DNA of 64,000 nucleotides from Variovorax sp037204085 (lineage in GTDB: Bacteria > Pseudomonadota > Gammaproteobacteria > Burkholderiales > Burkholderiaceae_C): assembly GCF_037204085.1 (NCBI RefSeq), contig NZ_JBBCBW010000007.1:186001-250000 (forward strand). The letters are read 5' to 3'. Below, piece by piece: positions 57,425-64,000 of this stretch. The notes beneath the pieces are model-generated. The model worked only from the letters and a program-made list of their open reading frames with translations. It had not been told where the DNA came from and searched no databases. Both the position numbers and the translations under genes were made by a program. Numbering within the stretch: the first letter of the stretch is position 1; each line of letters begins with the position of its first letter.

Positions 57425-58600
57425 TTACTTCTTGTCGCCGCCCGGCACCTTGCCTTCCACGCCCTTGACGTAGAAGTTCACGCCCGAGAGAAACTTGTCG
57501 TCGGCCACTGCGTCCTTGGCGACCACTTCCTTGCCGTCCTGGCCGAGGATCGGGCCCTTCCAGATCACGAAGCTGCCGTCCTTCAGGCCCTTCTTCACCT
57601 CTTCGACCTTGGTCTTGATGTCGGCCGGCACGTCTTCGGCGATGGAGACGATGTCGATGGCGCCTTCCTTCACGCCCCACCAGCTTTGGCCGGTGGCCCA
57701 CTTGCCGTCGAGCGCGTCTTGCGTGGCCTTGATGTAGTACGGAGCCCAGTTGATGGTGGCAGAGGCCAGGTGGGCCTTGGGGCCGTAGGCGGTCATGTCC
57801 GAATCCCAGCCGAAGGCGCGCTTGCCTTTTTCCTGTGCGGTCTTGAGCACGGCCGGCGAGTCGGTGTTCTGGAACAGCACGTCGGCACCGCCGTTGATGA
57901 GGGCCGTAGCGGCTTCGGTTTCCTTGGGCGGGCTGAACCATTCGTTCACCCACACCACCTTGGTGGTGATCTTCGGGTTGACCGACTGCGCGCCGAGCGT
58001 AAAGCTGTTGATGTTGCGCAGCACCTCGGGAATCGGCACCGAGCCCACCACGCCGAGCGTGTTGCTCTTGGTCATGGCACCGGCAATCACGCCGGCCATG
58101 TAGGCGCCTTCATACGTGCGGCTGTCGTAGGTGCGCATGTTCTCGGCGGTCTTGTAGCCGGTGGCATGCTCGAACTTCACTTCCTTGCTGTCGGCGGCCA
58201 CCTTGAGCATGGGCTCCATGTAGCCGAAGGTGGTGCCGAAGATCAGCTTGTTGCCTTGGCCGACCATGTCGCGGAACACGCGCTCGGCGTCGGCGCCTTC
58301 GGGCACGCTCTCGACGAAGGTGGTCTTGATCTTGTCGCCGAATTCCTTCTCGAGCGCCTTGCGGCCGTTGTCGTGCGCGAAGGTCCAGCCGCCGTCTCCC
58401 ACCGGACCGATGTATGCGAATGCGATGTTGAGCGGCGCGGCCGGTGCCGGTGCGGCGGCAGCAGGCGCCGGGGCGGGCGCGGGGGCCGCGGCCGGTGGCG
58501 CCGCCTCTTCTTTCTTGCCGCAGCCGATCAGGGCTGCCGAAGCCACCGCGGTGAGGGCGGCGAGCTTGAGCAGGGAAGAGCGCTTGTTCAGATCATTCAT
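57425..58600 (-). CDS. BMP-family ABC substrate-binding lipoprotein (purine/nucleoside importer)
   Basis: A 391-residue receptor. Signal with lipobox ASAALIGCGKK (Cys27) followed by an Ala-Pro linker (about 33-56) and the BMP/PnrA domain (LNIAFAYIGPVGDGGWTFAHDNGRKALE, TTFVESVPEGADAERVFRDMVGQGN, KTTFGYMEP-type block, NEWFSPPKE). Its length and Ala-Pro tether match Gram-negative homologues. It is the last gene of the importer operon, 50 bp after permease 2, and resembles the orphan receptor at 41053. Confidence 0.93.
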   Translation of the reverse strand: MNDLNKRSSLLKLAALTAVASAALIGCGKKEEAAPPAAAPAPAPAPAAAAPAPAAPLNIAFAYIGPVGDGGWTFAHDNGRKALEKEFGDKIKTTFVESVPEGADAERVFRDMVGQGNKLIFGTTFGYMEPMLKVAADSKEVKFEHATGYKTAENMRTYDSRTYEGAYMAGVIAGAMTKSNTLGVVGSVPIPEVLRNINSFTLGAQSVNPKITTKVVWVNEWFSPPKETEAATALINGGADVLFQNTDSPAVLKTAQEKGKRAFGWDSDMTAYGPKAHLASATINWAPYYIKATQDALDGKWATGQSWWGVKEGAIDIVSIAEDVPADIKTKVEEVKKGLKDGSFVIWKGPILGQDGKEVVAKDAVADDKFLSGVNFYVKGVEGKVPGGDKK

Positions 58601-58650
58601 TGTCGGAAATCCTCAAAAAAGGACAGGTTGGCGGAAAACGAAAAACGAGA

Positions 58651-59571
58651 TTATGAGCCGGGGTAGAACGGCTTTCCGATGGATGCCGGCATGTTGATGC
58701 GAATGAACGCCGGGTTGCGCGAAATCAGCGCCAGCACGACGATGGGCGCGATGTATTGCAGCATGCTGAGGAACTGCGGCGGCACATCGACCCCGCTGCT
58801 CTGCAGGTGAAAACCCAGCATCGAGACACCGCCGAAGAGGTAGGCGCCCAGCAGCACGCGAATGGGCCGCCAGGTGGCAAAAGTGGTGAGCGCCAGTGCA
58901 ATCCAGCCGCGGCCCGCGACCATGCCCTCGACCCAGAGCGGCGTGTAGACGGTCGAGAGGTAAGCGCCCGCCAGACCGCACAGCGCGCCGCCCGCAATCA
59001 CCGCCATGAAGCGGATGCGCCGCACGGGGTAGCCGAGCGCATGCGCCGATTCGGGCGACTCGCCCACCGAGCGCAGCACCAGGCCGGCGCGGGTGCGGTA
59101 CAGGAACCAGATCAGGCCGAAGGTCAGCACCACGGCAAAGTACACCATGGGGTGGTGCCGGAACAGCGCGGGTCCGACGAGCGGAATGTCGCTGAGCACC
59201 GGTACGGCGTAAGACACGCTTTCAGGCAGCTTGGCCTGCACGAAGTTGATGCCCACGAAGGCGGAGAAGCCGACGCCGAAGAGGCTGAGCGCAAGCCCGG
59301 TGGCGTACTGGTTGGTGTTGAGCCAGATCACCAGCACGCCGAAGAAGGCCGCGAGCAATGCGCCGGCCGCCATGCCCGCCAGGAAACCCAGCCAGGGGTT
59401 GTGCGTGATGACGACCGTCGCAAAGCCGGCGATGGCGGCGCAGAGCATCATGCCTTCGGCGCCCAGGTTGACGATGCCGGCTTTCTCGTTGATCAAAAGG
59501 CCCAGTGCGGCGATGGCAAGTACGGTGCCGGCGCTGAGGGTGGAACCCAGCAGGAGTGCGTAGCTGTCCAT
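58651..59571 (-). CDS. BMP-type ABC transporter permease (second, short)
   Basis: A 306-residue permease of the branched-chain/BPD_transp_2 family. AALGLLINEKAGIVNLGAEGMMLCAA and NTNQYATGLALSLFGVGFSAFVG are the usual motifs of the YufQ/NupC-like partner, with several hydrophobic segments and the ATPase-contact region VLRSVGESPESAHALGYPVRRIRFMAV. Pairs with the longer permease at 59749. Separated from it by 177 bp holding a repeat, which is unusual within a transporter operon. Confidence 0.93.
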   Translation of the reverse strand: MDSYALLLGSTLSAGTVLAIAALGLLINEKAGIVNLGAEGMMLCAAIAGFATVVITHNPWLGFLAGMAAGALLAAFFGVLVIWLNTNQYATGLALSLFGVGFSAFVGINFVQAKLPESVSYAVPVLSDIPLVGPALFRHHPMVYFAVVLTFGLIWFLYRTRAGLVLRSVGESPESAHALGYPVRRIRFMAVIAGGALCGLAGAYLSTVYTPLWVEGMVAGRGWIALALTTFATWRPIRVLLGAYLFGGVSMLGFHLQSSGVDVPPQFLSMLQYIAPIVVLALISRNPAFIRINMPASIGKPFYPGS

Positions 59572-59635
59572 TTTTCAGTTGCTCCGGCGTGGGGTGCTTG
59601 TTTGGTGTTGCTGTTCAGGGCGGGTGCAAAGGCCA

Positions 59636-59704
59636 CCGGGTACTCCCCTCCGCGAATGTCCCCCGCCTTCGGCTCCTCCTTTATTTCGCTGCGCGGAGCA
59701 CCCG
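59636..59704. repeat. Imperfect inverted repeat inside the importer operon
   Basis: GGGTACTCC...CCGCG near 59638-59655 is inverted as CGCGGAGCACCC at 59692-59703, enclosing a CG-rich stretch with CCCCCGCC and CTCCTCC. I recall this sequence type as a recurrent intergenic element in Variovorax-like genomes, from memory only. It could attenuate transcription between the two permease genes. Confidence 0.4.
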
Positions 59705-59748
59705 ATGCCCTGTGCACTGGGGCACGCTGCTGGTGTTCGGCGGTTCAT

Positions 59749-60897
59749 TCAGAGCGCTCCTTCGGTCGACCGCGCGGCCGGGGCAGTCAACGGCGTGCTG
59801 ACTTGCAGCGAGCTCGTCGTGTGGGTGGCGACGGCCTTGGCGGCTGCCTTGCGGCGGATGCGGTAGGCGATGAGCGTGTCGCAGGCCAGCAGCGTGAAGA
59901 GCAGCAAACCCTGGAACACACCGGTCAGCGACTTGGGCAGGCCCAGGCGCGACTGCGCGAGCTCGCCGCCGATGTAGAACATGCTCATGAGGATGGCCGA
60001 GAACACCATGCCCACCGGGTGCAGCCGGCCGACGAAGGCCACGATGATGGCCGCGAAGCCGTAGCCGGCCGGCACGTAGGGCGTGAGCTGGCCGAGCGGG
60101 CCGGCCACCTCGAGCGCACCGGCCAGGCCTGCTGCGCCGCCCGAGGTCAGCAGCGCGATCCAGATTGCGCGCCGCGCCGAGAAGCCTGCATAACGCGCGG
60201 CCGCCGGGGCGAGCCCGCCGACCTGCTGCGCGAAACCCGCGCGCGTTCGGAACAGGAACACCCACAAGGCGCCCACGCCGAGCAGCGCGATGATCAACCC
60301 GATGCTCACACGCGAACCCTTGAAGAGCCGCGGAATCTGCGTCACGGCCTCGAAGGTTTTCGATTGCGGAAAGTTGTAGCCCTGCGGATCTTTCCAGGGG
60401 CCGAAGACCATGTAGCCGAGCAGCAGCGTGGCCACATACACCAGCATCAGGCTCACGAGGATCTCGTTGGCGTTGAACTTGTCGCGCAAGAACGCCACGA
60501 TGCCGGCCCACACCATGCCGCCAAGGGTGCCCGCAACAAGAATGGCCACCACGATCCATGAGCCGGTGGTCTTGTCGGCCATGAGCGCAACGCCGCCCGC
60601 GGCAATGGCGCCGAACACGAACTGGCCCTCTGCGCCGATGTTCCACACATTGGAGCGAAAGCACACGGCCAGGCCGAGCGCGATGATGAGCAGCGGCGTG
60701 GCTTTGATCGTGAGCTCGCCGATGGCGTAGCCGCTTTTGATGGGTTCGTAGAAGAACACCAGCAGGCCCTTGACCGGGTCTTTGCCCAGCGCGGCGAACA
60801 GCGCCACGCCGATGAGCACGGTGATCAGCAGCGCCAGGATCGGCGAGGCAAAGGTCCAGAAGCGCGAAAGCTCCGGGCGAGGTTCGAGCTTAAGCAT
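59749..60897 (-). CDS. BMP-type ABC transporter permease (first, long)
   Basis: A 382-residue permease of the YufP type. After a polar N-terminus (MLKLEPRPELSRFW) it contains about ten hydrophobic segments, with AVCFRSNVWNIGAEGQFVFGAIAAGGVAL, FNANEILVSLMLVYVATLLLGYMVFGPWKDPQGYNFPQS and the contact loop GLAPAAARYAGFSARRAIW. It runs on from the ATPase gene with an 8-bp overlap. Part of the purine/nucleoside importer. Confidence 0.93.
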   Translation of the reverse strand: MLKLEPRPELSRFWTFASPILALLITVLIGVALFAALGKDPVKGLLVFFYEPIKSGYAIGELTIKATPLLIIALGLAVCFRSNVWNIGAEGQFVFGAIAAGGVALMADKTTGSWIVVAILVAGTLGGMVWAGIVAFLRDKFNANEILVSLMLVYVATLLLGYMVFGPWKDPQGYNFPQSKTFEAVTQIPRLFKGSRVSIGLIIALLGVGALWVFLFRTRAGFAQQVGGLAPAAARYAGFSARRAIWIALLTSGGAAGLAGALEVAGPLGQLTPYVPAGYGFAAIIVAFVGRLHPVGMVFSAILMSMFYIGGELAQSRLGLPKSLTGVFQGLLLFTLLACDTLIAYRIRRKAAAKAVATHTTSSLQVSTPLTAPAARSTEGAL

Positions 60898-62419
60898 GGG
60901 CCGCCTCCTTGTTGTTGTTCTTCTTATCCCAAAGGCCGCTCATCCACTCGCCGATCTGCGGCAGCGTGGCGGCGGCGCGGTCGATCGAGGGCGACAGCCG
61001 GCCCTTGGCAATCACGTGCAGCCGGTCGCTGATGTCGAACAGCTCGTCGAGTTCTTCGCTCACCACCAGCACGGCGCAGCCTGCATCGCGCAGCGCAAGA
61101 ATTTCGCTGCGAATGAGTGCGGCGGCGCCCACGTCCACGCCCCAGGTCGGCTGCGCGACGATGAAAAGCTTGGGGTTGGCGTCGATCTCGCGGCCGACGA
61201 TGAACTTCTGCAGGTTGCCGCCCGAGAGCGACCGCGCCGCGGCATTCGGTCCGCCGGCCTTCACATTGAAGCGCTCGATGATGCCGCGGGCATGTTTTTC
61301 GAGCGCCGAGGTGCGGATCCAGCCGCCCTTGCCCACCGCATTGCCGCGCGTGAGCAGGAGGTTGTGCGCAAGGCCGAGCGTGGGCACCGCGCCGCGGCCC
61401 AACCGTTCTTCCGGCACAAAGTGCAGGCCGAGCGCGCGCCGCGCGCGTGGCCGCAGTCGTCCGGCGGGCTTGTCGAACACCCGCACCATCGCGGCCTCGG
61501 CACGCACGTCTTCGCCCGAGAGCGCGTAGAGCAGTTCTTTCTGGCCGTTGCCGGACACGCCCGCAATACCGACCACCTCGCCGGCGCGCACGTCGAACGA
61601 AATGCCGTCGAGGTCGACGCCGAACTGGTCTTCACGCGCAAGAGAAAGCCTGTCGACATGCAGCGCCACCGCACCCGCATGCACCGGTCGGTGCTTGAGC
61701 GGCGGCGGCTCGGCGCCGATCATCAGCCGCGAGAGCGACTCGTTGCTTTCGTTCTGCGGATTGCACACGCCGGTGACCTTGCCGCCGCGCAGCACCGTGC
61801 ACGCCGTGCACAGCTCGCGAATTTCGTGCAGCTTGTGGCTGATGTAGAGGATGCTGCAGCCTTCGGAGGCCAGCTTGTTGAGCACCGTGAAGAGCTTGAT
61901 GACCGCCTGCGGCGTGAGCACCGAGGTCGGCTCGTCCAGGATGAGCAGCTTGGGGTTGGTGAGCAGCGCGCGGATGATCTCCACCCGTTGCATCTCGCCT
62001 ACCGAGAGCGTGTGCACCGGGCGCGAAGGATCGATGTCGAGCCCGTATTCGCTCGCCTTGGCCGTGATGCTGCGGGCCACCTCGGCCAGCTGCAGAGACT
62101 TGTCCAGGCCCAGCCACACGTTTTCGGCCACGGTGAGCGTGTCGAACAGGCTGAAGTGCTGGAACACCATGCTGATGCCCAGCGCCCTTGCCTGCTGCGG
62201 GTTGCGCAGGTTGACGGCCTGGCCGTCGAAGACCACCGTGCCTTCGTCGGGCTTGACCGAGCCGTAGATGATCTTCATCAACGTCGACTTGCCGGCGCCG
62301 TTTTCGCCGAGCACTGCATGGATTTCGCCGGGCGCCACGGCCAGCGAGATGTCGCTGTTCGCCACCACCGCGGGGTAGCGCTTGGTGATGTTCGCGAGCT
62401 GGAGTCTGGGGGTTGTCAT
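60890..62419 (-). CDS. BMP-type ABC transporter double ATPase
   Basis: A 509-residue tandem ATPase. Domain 1 has Walker A GENGAGKST, the signature LSVGEMQR and Walker B LLILDEPTSVL. Domain 2 is degenerate as usual in this family (VSGNGQKELL for Walker A; LSGGNLQKFIVGRE; LFIVAQPTWGVD for Walker B). Matches YufO/NupA-type ATPases of nucleoside and purine importers. Second gene of the operon after the NCS2 permease, with 102 bp between. Confidence 0.94.
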   Translation of the reverse strand: MTTPRLQLANITKRYPAVVANSDISLAVAPGEIHAVLGENGAGKSTLMKIIYGSVKPDEGTVVFDGQAVNLRNPQQARALGISMVFQHFSLFDTLTVAENVWLGLDKSLQLAEVARSITAKASEYGLDIDPSRPVHTLSVGEMQRVEIIRALLTNPKLLILDEPTSVLTPQAVIKLFTVLNKLASEGCSILYISHKLHEIRELCTACTVLRGGKVTGVCNPQNESNESLSRLMIGAEPPPLKHRPVHAGAVALHVDRLSLAREDQFGVDLDGISFDVRAGEVVGIAGVSGNGQKELLYALSGEDVRAEAAMVRVFDKPAGRLRPRARRALGLHFVPEERLGRGAVPTLGLAHNLLLTRGNAVGKGGWIRTSALEKHARGIIERFNVKAGGPNAAARSLSGGNLQKFIVGREIDANPKLFIVAQPTWGVDVGAAALIRSEILALRDAGCAVLVVSEELDELFDISDRLHVIAKGRLSPSIDRAAATLPQIGEWMSGLWDKKNNNKEAAHA

Positions 62420-62521
62420 GCCGGGTTTCGTGGGTTTGTCTCGTTCAACAGCAACAAGCGGAAAACATAGCTACAAGTTTAATAGCGTCCCCGCAACCAT
62501 CGGCGCCCGACGGCGCTTTGC

Positions 62522-63901
62522 TCAGTGTCCGCCGATGTAGGCGAACTTGAACAGGAAAATTGCTGCGATCACCCAGACCATCGCATGCACTTCCCGTGCC
62601 CGGCCGGTGAAGAGCTTGAGCACGGCGTAGGTGATGAAGCCAAAGGCCAGGCCGTTGGCAATCGAGTAGGTAAAAGGCATGGCCAGCGCGGTCACCGCCG
62701 CCGGAATCACCTCGGTGGTGTCTTCCCAGTCGAGCTCGACCAGGTCGCGCAGCATCAGGCAGCCCACGAACAGCAGCGCCGGTGCGGTGGCGTAGGCCGG
62801 CACCGAGCCCGCGAGCGGCGAGATCATGAGGCAAGCGAGGAACAGCCCCGCCACCACCACGGCCGTGAGGCCGGTGCGGCCACCCGCCTGCACGCCGGCC
62901 GCGCTTTCCACATAGGCCGTGGTGCTCGAGGTACCGAGCAGCGAGCCCGCGAAGATGGCGCCGCTGTCGGCCAGGAGCGCCTTGTTCATGCGCTCCATCT
63001 TGCCGGGCACCAAGAGGCCGGCGCGCTTGGCCACGCCCATCAGCGTGCCGGTGGCGTCGAACATCTCGACCAGAAAGAACACCAGCACCACGTTCAAAAT
63101 GCCGCCCTTCAGTGCGCCAAGGATGTCCAGCTGCATGAAGGTGGGCGCAATGGACGGCGGCGCATCGAACACGCCGTGGAACTTGTTGCCGCCGAAGAAG
63201 AACGACAGCACCGTCACCAGCAGGATGCCGATCAATATGGCACCGCGCACCTTGAGCCGGTCGAGCGCCACAATCACCAGGAAGCCCAGCGTGGCCAACA
63301 CCACCGGCGCCGAATGCAGGTCGCCCAACGTGACGAAGGTGGCCGGCGAGGCAGCGACCACGCCCGCGCTCTTGAGCGCGATGAGCGCGAGGAACATGCC
63401 GATGCCCACGGTGATCGCCGTTCGAAGCGACTGCGGTATGCCCTGTATGAACAGCTCCCGCAATCCGGTGACCGTGACAATGAGGAACAGGCAGCCCGAG
63501 ATGAACACCGCGCCCAACGCCACCTGCCATGTGTAGCCCACGCCCAGCACCACCACGTAGGCAAAGTAGGCGTTCAGCCCCATGCCTGGCGCCATGGCAA
63601 TCGGGTAGTTGGCATACAGGCCCATGATCAGCGTGCCCAGCGCCGCGATCAGGCAGGTGGCCACGAACACCGCGCCCTTGGGCATGCCCGCGTCGCCGAG
63701 GATCGACGGGTTCACGAAGATGATGTAGGCCATCGTCAGGAAGGTGGTGAGCCCTGCGATGACTTCGGTGCGCACAGTGGTGTTGTGCTCGGTGAGCTTG
63801 AACATGCGTTCAAGCAAGCCCGCATTCCGCGGCGCGGTGCGCGCGGCTGTCCCCGAGGCGTGGGGATCGGTGACCTTGGGCACCTCTTCAAACCTGTTCA
63901 T
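62522..63901 (-). CDS. NCS2/AzgA-type purine permease
   Basis: A 459-residue, multi-spanning protein. TTFLTMAYIIFVNPSILGDAGMP, YPIAMAPGMGLNAYFAYVVV, FFLVEMFDATGTLMGVAKRAGL and SSTTAYVESAAGVQAGGRTGL are signatures of the AzgA subgroup of nucleobase-ascorbate transporters, which take up adenine, guanine and hypoxanthine by proton symport. The first gene in the purine importer block and probably cotranscribed with the ATPase. Upstream of its ATG lies only 99 bp of unassigned sequence to the window end. Confidence 0.95.
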   Translation of the reverse strand: MNRFEEVPKVTDPHASGTAARTAPRNAGLLERMFKLTEHNTTVRTEVIAGLTTFLTMAYIIFVNPSILGDAGMPKGAVFVATCLIAALGTLIMGLYANYPIAMAPGMGLNAYFAYVVVLGVGYTWQVALGAVFISGCLFLIVTVTGLRELFIQGIPQSLRTAITVGIGMFLALIALKSAGVVAASPATFVTLGDLHSAPVVLATLGFLVIVALDRLKVRGAILIGILLVTVLSFFFGGNKFHGVFDAPPSIAPTFMQLDILGALKGGILNVVLVFFLVEMFDATGTLMGVAKRAGLLVPGKMERMNKALLADSGAIFAGSLLGTSSTTAYVESAAGVQAGGRTGLTAVVVAGLFLACLMISPLAGSVPAYATAPALLFVGCLMLRDLVELDWEDTTEVIPAAVTALAMPFTYSIANGLAFGFITYAVLKLFTGRAREVHAMVWVIAAIFLFKFAYIGGH

Positions 63902-64000
63902 GTCGCTTGTCTCCAGCTGTTGTATTTGGCGGTTCGTTCATCGTCGCCCCGGCCGCGACGCCGGCGCGGCCGAAGGATTCGTCAGGGCGGGTCGGGAGCC

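Overview
The window is high-GC, densely packed proteobacterial chromosome with short intergenic gaps and many 4-bp ATGA gene overlaps. Gene content (Bug-family solute receptors, many LysR regulators, organosulfur utilisation genes, an ESPR-type autotransporter, an ECF11-like sigma factor with ChrR, purine deaminases with a BMP-type ABC importer) points to a betaproteobacterium of the Comamonadaceae, most likely Variovorax or a close relative. This placement is from protein character and was not tested by search. I see no rRNA, tRNA, CRISPR array, transposase or prophage gene, and no stretch over 300 bp without a gene. The last 99 bp (63902-64000) hold no gene I can recognise, only the upstream region of the purine permease gene.

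Layout. (1) 1-4.6 kb: LysR regulator (cut by the window edge) divergent from a DapA-family aldolase and a Bug receptor; a peroxiredoxin-like gene divergent from an AraC regulator; a GFA-type zinc protein. (2) 4.5-13 kb: a lipid/stress block built around an ECF sigma factor and its ChrR-like zinc anti-sigma factor. One minus-strand operon (flavoprotein, DUF1365, CFA-like methylase) is divergent from the sigma gene. A second five-gene minus-strand operon (CFA-like methylase, DUF2878, DUF1295, DUF6134, DUF2177) converges on chrR. All three transcription units have a similar -35/-10 pair with an 18-bp spacer, so the block looks like a self-contained, autoregulated membrane-lipid response. (3) 13-21.4 kb: LysR, acetyltransferase, small secreted protein, a 1080-aa glycine-rich autotransporter, a beta-barrel FABP-like protein, a CNNM/CorC-type membrane protein, and apaH.

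(4) 21.4-34.2 kb: a large organosulfur island. One permease and one ATPase serve four twin-arginine-type substrate-binding proteins, together with a membrane-anchored cytochrome c, a class II aldolase, an SsuD-like flavin monooxygenase, an acyl-CoA-dehydrogenase-fold protein lacking the dehydrogenase base, a thiol dioxygenase and a four-domain rhodanese. This is the best candidate for a poorly described pathway. (5) 34.3-40 kb: rhlE, a ypfJ-type zinc protease, dcd, a small membrane protein, guanine deaminase, and an SDR gene paired with a LysR gene. (6) 41-57.4 kb: an orphan BMP receptor, LysR/MFS pair, adenine deaminase, amidohydrolase, orphan PAS histidine kinase, TetR/glycosyltransferase pair, serine hydrolase, LysR/quinone-oxidoreductase pair, a GH100-like glycosidase, a GlxA-type regulator and a divergent DJ-1-type lipoprotein. 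(7) 57.4-64 kb: a purine/nucleoside importer (BMP lipoprotein, two permeases, double ATPase) preceded by an NCS2 purine permease. Together with guanine and adenine deaminases this makes purine salvage or use as nitrogen source a theme of the right half.

Start codons were chosen from ribosome-binding sites, operon overlaps and family N-termini. Functions rest on motif recognition by eye, without database searches.
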